Shown: in pieces, positions 51,517 to 60,184 of the stretch
How positions within the stretch are numbered: the stretch's first letter is position 1
Layout of the letters: every line of letters starts with the position of its first letter
From: Streptococcus sanguinis
GTDB lineage: Bacteria > Bacillota > Bacilli > Lactobacillales > Streptococcaceae
NCBI RefSeq assembly: GCF_013343115.1
Contig: NZ_CP054570.1
Location: forward strand, 1,426,001 to 1,490,000
Reading direction: 5' to 3'
Length of the DNA stretch: 64,000 bases
Translations under genes and position numbers: made by a program
Notes under the pieces: generated by a model
Told to the model about the DNA's origin: nothing
Seen by the model: the letters and a program-made list of their open reading frames with translations, nothing else
The model's database searches: none

Positions 51517-52869
51517 TTAACCTTTTAATTCTTCAAATGCAGCGAGAAATTCTTCGCCACGGACTTCAAAATTACTATACATATCCCAGCTGGCATTGGC
51601 AGGACTGAGCAAGACAATGTCTCCTGGATCCGCTTGAGCAAAGGCCTTATGAGCTGCATCCCGGACATCAGTCGCATCGAGATAAGAAACTCCAGCCTGA
51701 TCAGCAGCCCTTTTTACACGTGCAGCTGATTGTCCTAAGATAACCATTTTCTTGAGCCCTTTGAGGTCAGGCACCAACTCGTCAAACTCATTGCCACGGT
51801 CCAAACCGCCTGCAATCAGAATCACCTTGCTATTGTCAAAACCAGATAGGGCTTTCTGGGTTGCCAAGATATTGGTAGACTTACTATCATTGTAAAAGGC
51901 AATCTCATTTACACGTCCCACATACTGGAGACGGTGCTTAACACCACCAAAAGCAGACAAGACTTCTTTGATCGTCTGATTGTCAATACCACGAAGCTTG
52001 GCTACTGCAATCGTAGCCAGAGCGTTTTCAACATTGTGACTGCCAGGAACGCCGATTTCAGCCACCTGCATAATCGCTTCTCCACGGAAGGTCAAGACAT
52101 CACCCTCTAAATAGGCACCATCCACCTTTTCAGTCGTTGAAAAAGGCACAACAGTAGCCTGAGTCTGGCTAGCCATTTCCTTGGCCCAGTCTTGATTGAA
52201 ATTCAAAACCAGATAATCATCAGCTGTCATGTTTTTCTGGATATTCCACTTGGCAGCTGCATATTCCTCAACAGAGCCGTGATAATCCAAATGAGTCGGC
52301 ATGAGGTTGGTAATAACAGCGATTTGCGGATGAAAATCTTCAATCCCCATCAATTGGAAGGAAGACAATTCCATGACCAGCATATCTTTGCTGCTGGCTG
52401 TTTGGGCTACTTGACTAGCAGGAAAACCGATATTACCAGACAATAAACCGTTTTGACCGCCAGCCGTCAAGACTTGCGCAATCATGGTTGTGGTCGTCGT
52501 CTTACCATTTGAACCCGTAATACCAATAATCGGTGCTTCCGAAATGAGATAAGCCAACTCGACTTCAGTAATGACTGGAATCTTCTTCTCCAGAGCTCGA
52601 ACGACCATGGCATTGTCATAAGGAATACCTGGATTTTTCACCATCAATTCAAAGTCTTCGTCCAGCAACTCCAAGGGATGACCTCCTGTCACCACTTTAA
52701 TGCCTTCTTCTAGCAAAGATTGGGCAGCAGGATTTTCCTCGAAAGGTTTCCCGTCGTTAACTGTCACGATGGCTCCTAATTTATCTAAAAGGCGAGCTGC
52801 TGACTCACCCGACTTGGCCAAACCCAGAACCAAGACCTTCTTATTGGCAAAATTTGCTATATTTTTCAT
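51517..52869 (-). CDS. murD: UDP-MurNAc-L-alanine--D-glutamate ligase
   Basis: Adds D-Glu to the wall precursor. The 450-residue protein has [17 protein letters not shown], the ATP loop [16 protein letters not shown], the [15 protein letters not shown] carbamyl-lysine region, FYNDSKSTN and the C-terminal domain [14 protein letters not shown] at 52869 has GAGG at 7 nt; a longer reading is unsupported. Head of the division/wall block; its promoter should lie in 52870-53040. Confidence 0.96.
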   Translation of the reverse strand: MKNIANFANKKVLVLGLAKSGESAARLLDKLGAIVTVNDGKPFEENPAAQSLLEEGIKVVTGGHPLELLDEDFELMVKNPGIPYDNAMVVRALEKKIPVITEVELAYLISEAPIIGITGSNGKTTTTTMIAQVLTAGGQNGLLSGNIGFPASQVAQTASSKDMLVMELSSFQLMGIEDFHPQIAVITNLMPTHLDYHGSVEEYAAAKWNIQKNMTADDYLVLNFNQDWAKEMASQTQATVVPFSTTEKVDGAYLEGDVLTFRGEAIMQVAEIGVPGSHNVENALATIAVAKLRGIDNQTIKEVLSAFGGVKHRLQYVGRVNEIAFYNDSKSTNILATQKALSGFDNSKVILIAGGLDRGNEFDELVPDLKGLKKMVILGQSAARVKRAADQAGVSYLDATDVRDAAHKAFAQADPGDIVLLSPANASWDMYSNFEVRGEEFLAAFEELKG

Positions 52870-53045
52870 AAGCAACCTCTTCCATTCATACTTCATTCTA
52901 TTTTACCTTTTTTTGTGAAAATAAAAAAGACATAGGAGTCTTTTATTTTCGACTGTAAGCAAGTTTTGAAAAAAATGATATGTTTTCATCTATTTGAAAT
53001 ATTTTGTAACATAAACCTATTGTTTTTGTAAAAATATAGATTAAC

Positions 53046-53094
53046 AAAAAAAGCAAGATCTCAAAACGTCTATCCGACCTTCTAAGTTCTTGCT
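53046..53094 (-). terminator. terminator after the DUF3165 gene
   Basis: Long stem, AGCAAGATCT (53052-53061) with AGTTCTTGCT (53085-53094), then seven T on the minus strand. Confidence 0.8.
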
Positions 53095-53100
53095 CATTTA

Positions 53101-53370
53101 TTATTCTTCATCAAAATTCTTTTTTGATTTTTTAGGCGGCTTGAGACGATTAATATCCCGCAAAGCCAAGACGGTCACTACGGATAGGCCGAAACCTACA
53201 AAATATTCAGCCGGCAACTGGAAAATTTTAAAAATGCCTAAGCCAAATAAGATAATCAAGGCCACAATCAGTAAAACCATGGTCACAGCATTAACAGTCC
53301 CTTTAATACTGGATGGAACAGCAAAAATGTAGAAAAAGAGGATTAAAATCCCAATGATAAGATAAACCAT
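53101..53370 (-). CDS. DUF3165 small membrane protein
   Basis: An 89-residue protein with three hydrophobic helices (about 3-17, 24-46, 52-68) and a basic tail ending KKSKKNFDEE. It matches DUF3165 of streptococci; function unknown. ATG at 53370 has AGGAG at 7 nt. It begins 23 bp after typA and shares its mRNA and terminator. Confidence 0.85.
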   Translation of the reverse strand: MVYLIIGILILFFYIFAVPSSIKGTVNAVTMVLLIVALIILFGLGIFKIFQLPAEYFVGFGLSVVTVLALRDINRLKPPKKSKKNFDEE

Positions 53371-53393
53371 CTTGCTGCTCCTTTCCATTTTGC

Positions 53394-55241
53394 TTATTCA
53401 GCTGCAGCTGATTTTTTCTTTTTATTGGCTTTTTCGCGTTCTTGTTTGTTCAAAATTTGCTTGCGCAGACGAATAGATTCTGGCGTTACTTCCATGTACT
53501 CATCGTCGTTCAAGAACTCCAGCGATTCTTCCAAGGTCAAGATACGTGGTGTCTTGATAACTGCTGTCTGGTCCTTGGTTGCAGAACGAACATTGGTCAT
53601 TTGCTTAGCCTTGGTGATGTTAACAGTCAAGTCATTTTCACGAGAGTTTTCACCGATGATCATTCCTTCATAAACCTCAGTACCTGGATTGACAAAGATA
53701 GTTCCGCGCTCTTCGATAGACATGATAGAGTAAGTCGTTGCCTTACCAGCATCAATGGAAACAAGGGCACCACGGTGACGTCCACCAATTTCACCTGGAA
53801 TCAATGGCAAGTATTGGTCAAATGTATGATTCATAATCCCATAACCACGAGTCATAGATAAGAACTCTGTAGAGTAACCAATCAAACCACGTGCTGGAAC
53901 TAGGAAGACCAAACGAGTTTGACCATTACCAGTTGAAATCATATCCAACATTTCACCCTTACGTTCAGAAAGGCTTTGGATAACAGATCCTTGGTACTCT
54001 TCTGGAGTATCGATTTGGACGCGCTCAAATGGCTCACATTTGACACCGTCAATTTCTTTCACGATAACTTCTGGACGAGATACTTGCAGCTCATATCCCT
54101 CACGACGCATGGTTTCGATCAGGATTGACAAGTGCAATTCTCCACGACCTGAAACTGTCCACTTATCTGGTGAATCTGTTGGGTCAACACGAAGGGATAC
54201 GTCTGTCTGCAATTCTGCTTGCAAGCGTTCTTCAACCTTACGAGAGGTTACCCATTTCCCTTCGCGACCAGCAAATGGTGAGTTGTTGACCAAGAAGGTC
54301 ATTTGAAGCGTTGGCTCATCGATGTGAAGAATTGGAAGAGGTTCAATGGCATCTGTCGGTGTAATCGTCTCACCAACAAAGATATCTTCCATACCTGATA
54401 CGGCAATCAAGTCACCCGCTTTGGCTTCATTGATTTCACGACGCTCCAAGCCAAAGAAACCAAAGAGTTTTGTGACACGGAAGTTCTTCGTTGTACCGTC
54501 TAGTTTAGACAGGGTAACTTGGTCCCCAACCTTAACAGTACCACGGAAGACACGTCCGATACCAATACGACCTACAAAGTCATTGTAGTCCAAGAGTGAG
54601 ACTTGGAACTGCAAAGGCTCATCTGAGTTGTCCACTGGAGCAGGGATATGGTCGATAATGGTATCAAAAATTGGTGCCATTGTTTTTTCTTGATCAGCTG
54701 GATCGTCTGACAATGAAGAAGTTCCGTTGATAGCTGAAGCATAAACAACTGGGAAATCAAGCTGGTCATCGTCTGCACCAAGCTCAATGAAGAGTTCCAA
54801 TACTTCGTCCACTACTTCTGCTGGACGAGCTGATGGTTTGTCAATTTTGTTGACAACAACGATTGGGACAAGGTCTTGTTCAAGGGCCTTTTTCAATACG
54901 AAACGAGTTTGTGGCATGGTTCCTTCGTAGGCATCTACCACCAAAACAACACCGTCAACCATTTTCATGATACGCTCAACTTCTCCACCGAAGTCCGCGT
55001 GTCCTGGTGTATCCATAATGTTGATACGAGTTCCGTTGTAAGCAACGGCTGTATTTTTAGCAAGGATGGTAATACCGCGCTCTTTTTCGATATCGTTTGA
55101 GTCCATAGCACGCTCTGCCAACTCTGTACGAGCATCAAGAGTTTCAGACTGTTTCAATAATTCGTCAACGAGGGTTGTTTTCCCGTGGTCAACGTGGGCG
55201 ATAATCGCAATGTTACGGATATCTTCTCTTAATTTTGTCAT
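53394..55241 (-). CDS. typA: ribosome-associated GTPase TypA/BipA
   Basis: Translation-factor GTPase needed for ribosome assembly and growth under stress. The 615 residues include the P-loop [15 protein letters not shown] (near residue 12), [18 protein letters not shown] and an EF-G-like domain set ending in the BipA-specific C-terminal domain ([20 protein letters not shown]). ATG at 55241 with GAGGAAAT; the 32-residue longer reading lacks a ribosome site. Upstream of DUF3165. Confidence 0.96.
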   Translation of the reverse strand: MTKLREDIRNIAIIAHVDHGKTTLVDELLKQSETLDARTELAERAMDSNDIEKERGITILAKNTAVAYNGTRINIMDTPGHADFGGEVERIMKMVDGVVLVVDAYEGTMPQTRFVLKKALEQDLVPIVVVNKIDKPSARPAEVVDEVLELFIELGADDDQLDFPVVYASAINGTSSLSDDPADQEKTMAPIFDTIIDHIPAPVDNSDEPLQFQVSLLDYNDFVGRIGIGRVFRGTVKVGDQVTLSKLDGTTKNFRVTKLFGFFGLERREINEAKAGDLIAVSGMEDIFVGETITPTDAIEPLPILHIDEPTLQMTFLVNNSPFAGREGKWVTSRKVEERLQAELQTDVSLRVDPTDSPDKWTVSGRGELHLSILIETMRREGYELQVSRPEVIVKEIDGVKCEPFERVQIDTPEEYQGSVIQSLSERKGEMLDMISTGNGQTRLVFLVPARGLIGYSTEFLSMTRGYGIMNHTFDQYLPLIPGEIGGRHRGALVSIDAGKATTYSIMSIEERGTIFVNPGTEVYEGMIIGENSRENDLTVNITKAKQMTNVRSATKDQTAVIKTPRILTLEESLEFLNDDEYMEVTPESIRLRKQILNKQEREKANKKKKSAAAE

Positions 55242-55421
55242 GATTTCCTCTGAATTTTTAAATTTTATTTCTAACTGAACAATTATACCACAGACGCAGG
55301 CAAAAAACACGGCTTTGATAAGTGTAAATGTTTTCATTTAAAAATATGAGAGCTCCGTGAGGATTTGCATTTTCCATCCTGAAAATTTATGATATGATTT
55401 AGAAAAAAACAAGGAAAACAG

Positions 55422-56147
55422 ATGCGCCTCGACCAACTGTTGGCTGCCAATCATATCAGCCGAAAAAAGATGAAACAAATCCTTTTACAAAAACAGATTT
55501 TAGTGGATGGTAATCCCGCCTGCAAACTCAGCCAAAATGTTGATACCGGCTTACAACAGATTACTTTTCAAGGAAAGCATGTCAGCGGCCCTGCCCACCG
55601 TTACTACATGCTGAATAAACCCGCAGGTGCAGTCACTGCCAATCGCGACGCTGAAAAATTGACTGTTCTGGATTTGCTGGATAAGGAGATAGAGAAAGAA
55701 AATCTTTACTCTATCGGACGGCTGGATAGAGATACCGAAGGGCTTCTTCTGATTACCGATAATGGTCCTCTGGGATTTCAGCTGCTGCACCCTCAATACC
55801 ACGTTGAAAAAACTTACTATGTAGAAGTCAATGGACCTTTAACCTCTCAGGATAAAATTACCTTTCAAGAAGGCATTCGCTTTTTAGACGGCACCGTCTG
55901 TCAGCCTGCCCAGCTTTCTATCCTCTCTACCAGCTCCAGTCTGAGCCGTGCTACCGTCAAGATTTCCGAGGGGAAATTCCACCAAATCAAAAAGATGTTT
56001 CTGGCAGTTGGTGTCAAGGTCACCTATCTCAAGCGAATTCAATTCGGAGATTTTACATTAGACCCAGATCTAGCAAAAGGCGATTACCGTGCTTTGAACC
56101 AAAAAGAATTAGAGATCATTAAAGAATATTTAGAGAAAAGTCGGTAA
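55422..56147 (+). CDS. rsuA: 16S rRNA pseudouridine synthase (RsuA family)
   Basis: Isomerises a uridine of 16S rRNA. The 241-residue protein has an N-terminal S4 domain (RLDQLLAANHISRKKMKQIL) and the catalytic core with the Asp in SIGRLDRDTEGLLL (near residue 100). The substrate loop LNKPAGAVTANRD and the ending KFHQIKKMFLAVG motif fit the RsuA/RluB/E/F group. The ATG has AAGGAAAA before it and TATGAT about 30 bp upstream. Single plus-strand gene. Confidence 0.93.
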   Translation: MRLDQLLAANHISRKKMKQILLQKQILVDGNPACKLSQNVDTGLQQITFQGKHVSGPAHRYYMLNKPAGAVTANRDAEKLTVLDLLDKEIEKENLYSIGRLDRDTEGLLLITDNGPLGFQLLHPQYHVEKTYYVEVNGPLTSQDKITFQEGIRFLDGTVCQPAQLSILSTSSSLSRATVKISEGKFHQIKKMFLAVGVKVTYLKRIQFGDFTLDPDLAKGDYRALNQKELEIIKEYLEKSR

Positions 56148-56149
56148 AA

Positions 56150-56179
56150 CAAAAAAGCTTTAAATAATAAAGCTTTTTT
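56150..56179. terminator. bidirectional terminator
   Basis: AAAAAAGCTTT (56151-56161) pairs perfectly with AAAGCTTTTTT (56169-56179). Serves rsuA and the DUF4190 gene. Confidence 0.85.
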
Positions 56180-56180
56180 G

Positions 56181-56420
56181 TTAGTAGCCTGCTCCATTCA
56201 TAAGTACCATAACATTTAGAATCCAAACAATTACGGAAATTACAATCCCTACGATACCCAGAATTTTTTCTGTTTTATAGTCTAATTTAGACTCTTTTTG
56301 ATGTGAATTAGCCAACACCAAACCGATAATACCCAAAATAAGACCTACCAATGGAATGAAAAAACCAAAGATGATAGATAGGATACCTAAAACAAGTGAA
56401 GATTTTTTCTTTTCTTGCAT
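56181..56420 (-). CDS. small DUF4190-type membrane protein
   Basis: A 79-residue protein with two hydrophobic helices: SLVLGILSIIFGFFIPLVGL onward and ILGIVGIVISVIVWILNVMV. An A-N-S-x-Q-K-E-S-K linker joins them. It fits the DUF4190 pattern; function unknown. AAGGAG precedes the ATG. Monocistronic. Confidence 0.82.
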   Translation of the reverse strand: MQEKKKSSLVLGILSIIFGFFIPLVGLILGIIGLVLANSHQKESKLDYKTEKILGIVGIVISVIVWILNVMVLMNGAGY

Positions 56421-56509
56421 GTTCTAAAAACTCCTTAAAATTAATATTAATTTATTATAACATAAGAAACTGGCTTTGTATATATAATGCGACAAATTTT
56501 TGATTTATG

Positions 56510-56890
56510 TTAACTAGCCTTCACCTTGCCATTCCAAGAATCCAACCCATAAGAAAGAATATAGATTTCTTTAAATCCTTGTTTTTTCAGATACAGAGCC
56601 GCATTGGTTACGCGCTGACCACGACTATTTTCATAGAGGAGAACAGCCTTGTCCTTGCGAAGTGCACCGACACTATCCTTGAGCTGCTGAGATGGAATAT
56701 TGCGAGCGCCTAAGATATGCTTCCGGTGAAAATCAGATGGATCCCGCAGATCAACCAACTGCCCTTGGCGAATCAAGTCTTCAAATTCCCCGTTATCCAC
56801 GATTTTTGCTGCCTGACGAAGGCGCAAATAATTAAAGCCCATCCAGCCAAGTATTCCCAAAAGTACCGCCCACAAAATCCAAATTGTCAT
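56510..56890 (-). CDS. membrane-anchored rhodanese-fold protein lacking the catalytic Cys
   Basis: A 126-residue protein: an N-terminal membrane helix (IWILWAVLLGILGWMGFNYL) and a rhodanese domain at about 30-122 (LVDLRDPSDFHRKHILGARN, then the GFKEIYILSYGLDSWNG end). The active-site loop reads YENSRGQRV; the usual Cys at its start is Glu, and the protein has no cysteine at all. It should therefore not transfer sulfur, and may bind a partner or anion. It follows yqgQ by 1 bp, in one operon. Confidence 0.88.
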   Translation of the reverse strand: MTIWILWAVLLGILGWMGFNYLRLRQAAKIVDNGEFEDLIRQGQLVDLRDPSDFHRKHILGARNIPSQQLKDSVGALRKDKAVLLYENSRGQRVTNAALYLKKQGFKEIYILSYGLDSWNGKVKAS

Positions 56891-56891
56891 C

Positions 56892-57110
56892 TCAAGTCTC
56901 CTTTTTCTTTTCTAAATATTCTAACTCTAAGCGATGTTCTCGTCGCAAGACTGCCTCCGCCTCAAAATAAGCTAGCTTATCCATTAGACCGGCATCGTAA
57001 ATCCTCTTCAGCTCAATTTTCATCATCTCAATATCGTAAAGGCGCTTGCCCATATAGATAATGATTCCGAAACTTTTAAGAAATTGCTGAACATCATACA
57101 GGGGTTTCAT
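56892..57110 (-). CDS. yqgQ: YqgQ (DUF910) family protein
   Basis: A 72-residue protein with the YqgQ pattern: YDVQQFLKSFGIIIYMGKRL then YDIEMMKIELKRIYDAGLMD. Three-helix fold, possibly nucleic-acid binding; no established role. The conserved N-terminus supports the ATG at 57110, but there is no ribosome site: a good -35/-10 lies so close that the mRNA should begin at or within a base or two of the ATG. First gene of yqgQ-rhodanese. Confidence 0.9.
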   Translation of the reverse strand: MKPLYDVQQFLKSFGIIIYMGKRLYDIEMMKIELKRIYDAGLMDKLAYFEAEAVLRREHRLELEYLEKKKET

Positions 57111-57117
57111 GAGCTAT

Positions 57118-57146
57118 ATTTTATCAGATTTTCCAGCGCTTTTCAA
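57118..57146 (-). promoter_or_regulatory. yqgQ promoter giving a probable leaderless mRNA
   Basis: TTGAAA (57141-57146), 17 nt, TAAAAT (57118-57123), then only 7 nt to the ATG. Confidence 0.6.
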
Positions 57147-57149
57147 GAT

Positions 57150-57182
57150 GAAAAAACAGAAAGGAAAGCCTGTTCCCTTTCT
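57150..57182 (-). terminator. terminator after dpr
   Basis: CAGAAAGGAA (57157-57166) pairs with TTCCCTTTCTG (57173-57183 region), then six T on the minus strand. Confidence 0.75.
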
Positions 57183-57200
57183 GCTTCGCATGGATCATTT

Positions 57201-57716
57201 TTATAAACCCGGTGCTTGACCAATTTCAGCTGTCAGCATCCAGATAGTCTTTTCAAGGTCAGCCTTGGCACCGACAAAGATATCATTGGTTACATCGTCC
57301 CCTTCTTCGTCTGTTACATCCAAAGCTTCTTGGTAAAGACCTGTCAGATAACGGAAAATCTCAATCACACGCGCCAGACTTTCTTCTACATCCTTGCTGA
57401 ATTCACCAGCTTTTTCTTCAATCTTGCTGTGTTGGATAAACTCGGTCAACGTAGAATAAGGCTTGCCTCCTAGTGTAATCAAGCGCTCGCTGACTTCATC
57501 CAAAGTTGTATCCAAAGTTTCCATGTATTCATCCATTTTGGGATGCCAAACCATGAAGCCTGTGCCACGCATATACCAGTGAACTTGGTGTAGAGCGATA
57601 TGAGCTGTATAAAGATCTGCCACTACTTGGTTAAGAATAGCCTTAGTCTTTGGCAAAGCCTTTTGATTGCTGAAAGTTGCTACGTCAGTTGCTGCACCAT
57701 TTTTTACTTGTGTCAT
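57201..57716 (-). CDS. dpr: Dps-like peroxide resistance protein Dpr
   Basis: Twelve-subunit ferritin-like shell that stores iron and prevents Fenton damage. The 171-residue protein shows the inter-subunit ferroxidase ligands in HQVHWYMRGTGFMVWHPKMD (two His) and EYMETLDTTLDEVSERL (Asp/Glu), near residues 45-80. Length matches streptococcal Dpr. GAGG precedes the ATG. The promoter carries two PerR boxes, so it should be derepressed by peroxide. Monocistronic with terminator. Confidence 0.96.
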   Translation of the reverse strand: MTQVKNGAATDVATFSNQKALPKTKAILNQVVADLYTAHIALHQVHWYMRGTGFMVWHPKMDEYMETLDTTLDEVSERLITLGGKPYSTLTEFIQHSKIEEKAGEFSKDVEESLARVIEIFRYLTGLYQEALDVTDEEGDDVTNDIFVGAKADLEKTIWMLTAEIGQAPGL

Positions 57717-57736
57717 TGTATCTACCTCGTTTTTAT

Positions 57737-57800
57737 TTATAATGATTCTAATCTTTTTAGATTATGGTTTAATTATAATGCTTCTAAATAAGAAAGTCAA
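57737..57800 (-). promoter_or_regulatory. dpr promoter with two PerR boxes
   Basis: On the minus strand TTGACT (57795-57800), exactly 17 nt, TATAAT (57772-57777). PerR-type 7-1-7 boxes lie at 57773-57787 (12/14 to TTATAATNATTATAA, over the -10) and at 57737-57751 (13/14, in the early transcribed region). The boxes start exactly 36 bp apart. Confidence 0.85.
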
Positions 57801-57867
57801 GACAAAAGATTCAAAAAAAGACTTTATTAGAAAAGTTGCAAAATTTCAGAATTTTTCTGTTTAAATT

Positions 57868-57875
57868 TACGAATA
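57868..57875 (+). promoter_or_regulatory. ComX (SigX) box of the prepilin peptidase gene
   Basis: TACGAATA, the exact combox consensus, preceded by a T-rich stretch (57851-57868). It ends only 7 nt before the ATG, so transcription would start at about the ATG. Confidence 0.8.
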
Positions 57876-57882
57876 AATAAGT

Positions 57883-58545
57883 ATGATTCACCTATACTTT
57901 TTTATCGTTGGTACTGTCTTTGCCTCATTCCTAGGCTTGGTCATCGACCGCTTCCCAGAGTGGTCTATCATCACTCCCGCTAGCCATTGCAATGCCTGCG
58001 GGAAAAGATTGGCACCGCGTGATTTGATCCCTATTTTTTCCCAAATTTTAAATCTTCTTCGTTGCCGCTTCTGTGGAGACAAGATTCCCTTACGCTATTT
58101 ATTTTTTGAATCTATCTTGGGCAGTCTTTTTCTGGCAACCTCCCTGGGCATTCTTTCCATTAGTCAATTATTGGTAGTCACCATGGGCTTAACCTTAGCT
58201 ATCTACGATCAAAGAGAGCAGCAATATCCCCTGATGGTATGGCTGATTTTTCAGCTCTTGCTAATGGTGACAACAGGCGTCAACTTTCTCATGCTCTTCT
58301 TTTTAGCCCTAGGACTTCTAGCCTTCTTTTGTAATCTTCGTATTGGAGCTGGTGACTTTCTCTTTCTGGCGTCCTGCTCAGCCATTTTCAGTCTGACGGA
58401 AATTCTCATTCTTATCCAAATCGCTAGCTTCGCTGGTCTCGCCTGTTTTTGCTTTAAAAAGAAAAAAGACAGGCTGGCATTTGTACCCTGTCTTTTGTTT
58501 GGTGTGGTGGTGATTATTTCTTATAAATCCCTACTCTTTTACTGA
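57883..58545 (+). CDS. cclA: competence type IV prepilin peptidase
   Basis: Membrane aspartyl protease that cleaves and methylates competence pseudopilins (ComG proteins). The 220-residue protein has an N-terminal helix and a zinc ribbon (CNACGKRL and CRFCGDK, about residues 36-66). About six helices follow, and the two catalytic Asp are in LAIYDQREQQYP and GAGDFLFLA (GxGD). The N-terminus matches pneumococcal CclA, supporting this start despite the missing leader. The last residues (SYKSLLFY) differ from what the second 3' copy near trpA encodes (SYKLLLLG), a sign that this 3' end was replaced on insertion of the following module. Confidence 0.93.
   Translation: MIHLYFFIVGTVFASFLGLVIDRFPEWSIITPASHCNACGKRLAPRDLIPIFSQILNLLRCRFCGDKIPLRYLFFESILGSLFLATSLGILSISQLLVVTMGLTLAIYDQREQQYPLMVWLIFQLLLMVTTGVNFLMLFFLALGLLAFFCNLRIGAGDFLFLASCSAIFSLTEILILIQIASFAGLACFCFKKKKDRLAFVPCLLFGVVVIISYKSLLFY
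58411..58526 (+). repeat. 116-bp direct repeat, copy 1 (3' end of cclA)
   Basis: Matches 60069-60184 at 109 of 116 positions, same orientation. It covers the last coding part of cclA up to TTATAA. Confidence 0.9.
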
Positions 58546-58988
58546 ACTGGAACCCAAAGCTCAACTTCTGCATCCATAGGATTCCCGTTTAAAAGTATTT
58601 CTAAGATAATTCCATCTTGGTAAAGGGAACTGCTTTCTTCCTCAAAAAAGTTATCCTCCAATTGGTCAAACAGGAGTCTTGATTTATCACCACTGGCTGA
58701 ACTTACTAAATAATCTTTCTCTGGGACGAGAATGCTTTCGTAGTCTGCCACAGCATTCTTTGCCGCAACTCCTGCGTAGTATTGAATACCATCTTTATGA
58801 GGAACAATCAAAGCATAGCCTTTTTTGTCTAGAGAATGGGGCATCAATTTCCCCAGCATTCCTTCTTTAAATAACTGAGCGTAGAACGCTGTCTTCTCTT
58901 TAGAATAGTGCTGTTCATGAACCGTAGTTCCTTCTATCAAAATACTCCTACCAATCAGGGTAAACGATGGTTTGGTTTGATGTTTCAT
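58539..58988 (-). CDS. GyrI-like small-molecule-binding protein (module B)
   Basis: A 149-residue stand-alone effector-binding-domain protein: SFTLIGRSILIEGTTVHEQH start, a middle with GKLMPHSLDKKGYALIVPHK, QYYAGVAAKNAV, and the diagnostic end AEVELWVPVQ. Related domains bind drugs in AraC/MerR-type regulators; no DNA-binding domain is present here. ATG at 58988 has AGGAG in place. It is convergent with cclA (tail overlap of 7 bp) and divergent from the WYL regulator, whose operator candidate lies between. Part of the inserted 1.5-kb module. Ligand unknown. Confidence 0.82.
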   Translation of the reverse strand: MKHQTKPSFTLIGRSILIEGTTVHEQHYSKEKTAFYAQLFKEGMLGKLMPHSLDKKGYALIVPHKDGIQYYAGVAAKNAVADYESILVPEKDYLVSSASGDKSRLLFDQLEDNFFEEESSSLYQDGIILEILLNGNPMDAEVELWVPVQ

Positions 58989-59008
58989 TATATGAACTCC
59001 TTTCTTTA

Positions 59009-59053
59009 TGGTATAATCATAACAAAAGTAATATGACATCTATCTGTCATATT
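59009..59053 (+). promoter_or_regulatory. divergent promoter/operator of module B
   Basis: Extended -10 TGGTATAAT (59009-59017) reads toward the WYL gene. Right after the expected start is a perfect inverted repeat, AATATGACA (59030-59038), six bases, TGTCATATT (59045-59053), ahead of AAGGAG. A repressor bound there would block transcript elongation or initiation; the WYL protein itself is the likely binder. Confidence 0.6.
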
Positions 59054-59066
59054 TAAGGAGAAAATC

Positions 59067-59966
59067 ATGAAAATTGACCGTCAAATGGGAATCATTTCTC
59101 ATTTAGTAAATCAACGAAAAACAACAGCTAAAGAACTATCAGAACTTTTTAAAGTCAGCACCCGAACTATTATGAGAGATATTGATGATTTATCTCTTGC
59201 AGGCATTCCTCTCTATGTAATGAAAGGAAAAAACGGAGGAATTTTTCTTATGGAAGACTTTCAAACTGATAAACCTCCCTTGACTCAATCCGAACGACTT
59301 TCAATCGAATCCGGTTTAAAAAGTCGCTATCAAGTATTGGAAGATACCTCTACTTTCAATGCTATATTGAAATTAAATGCTACCAATACATACTCTGATT
59401 TCGAAATTGATTTGTCTCTATCTCAAGGGAACTTGGAAATACGAACTTTGATTTTTAAGTTATTGGAAGCTATCAGAGGTAGAGTAAAAATAAAATTTTC
59501 CTATATTAATTCGCAAGGACTGGTGAGTCAAAAAAATTGTGAGCCTTACCGTATTGTCTATAAGGACCGGAGTTGGTATATGGATGCCTACGATACTGAT
59601 AAAGCGCGGTTTTCTGTTTTTAAAGTTGCTAGAATTAGTGAACTTACTCTCTCCGATACTTTTTCAAAAAGACATTTTACACCACTTCCCTATGATGGTG
59701 GTGCTTGGATGAATGAAAACAAAGTACCTGTCATCCTGCATGTCCAGAAAATTGTTCTTGATCGATTTGTGGAACTCTTAGGCTATAATGCAATAAAACC
59801 TATTAATAGCAATATTTACGAGATTACTTATCCTTTAAACGACAATGATTGGGGATACAATACCTTGCTTGCTTTTGGAAAATACATCACTGTTATATCT
59901 CCTAAGCATTTCTTGAAACATTTCACCAGCTATATAGATACCATTCATAAGCAATATCCAAACTAA
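59067..59966 (+). CDS. YafY-type HTH-WYL transcriptional regulator (module B)
   Basis: A 299-residue regulator, same length as the one at 37232-38131 and clearly paralogous. Both have an N-terminal winged helix (TTAKELSELFKVSTRTIMRD here), the wing GKNGGIFLMEDF, and a WYL domain (KIKFSYINSQGLVSQKN, then SWYMDAYDTD). Its DNA is visibly more AT-rich than neighbouring genes, which suggests recent acquisition. AAGGAG precedes the ATG. Divergent from the GyrI-like gene. Confidence 0.88.
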   Translation: MKIDRQMGIISHLVNQRKTTAKELSELFKVSTRTIMRDIDDLSLAGIPLYVMKGKNGGIFLMEDFQTDKPPLTQSERLSIESGLKSRYQVLEDTSTFNAILKLNATNTYSDFEIDLSLSQGNLEIRTLIFKLLEAIRGRVKIKFSYINSQGLVSQKNCEPYRIVYKDRSWYMDAYDTDKARFSVFKVARISELTLSDTFSKRHFTPLPYDGGAWMNENKVPVILHVQKIVLDRFVELLGYNAIKPINSNIYEITYPLNDNDWGYNTLLAFGKYITVISPKHFLKHFTSYIDTIHKQYPN

Positions 59967-60068
59967 TATTCAATCAACATCAAAAATCAAACATTTCTTA
60001 AAAATGAATTATACGAAACTTACTTTTTTATGGTGATAAAATTCAAAAATATGGGTCAGGCTCTAATC

Positions 60069-60184
60069 CTTATCCAAATCGCTAGTTTCTCTGGCCTCGC
60101 CTGCTTCTGCTTTAAAAAGAAAAAAGACAGGCTAGCATTTGTACCTTGTCTTTTGTTTGGTGTGGTGGTGATTATTTCTTATAA
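60069..60184 (+). repeat. 116-bp direct repeat, copy 2 (orphan cclA 3' end at trpA)
   Basis: Repeats 58411-58526. In the cclA frame it reads on, ending [13 protein letters not shown] and TAA at 60201-60203, inside the 3' end of trpA on the other strand. This looks like the original 3' end of cclA left behind after the module was inserted. The 100 bp before it (59967-60068) hold nothing recognisable. Confidence 0.88.

Noticed and set aside
55242..55337. 32-residue N-terminal extension of TypA
   Set aside because: It lacks a ribosome site, while ATG at 55241 has one and matches the family start.
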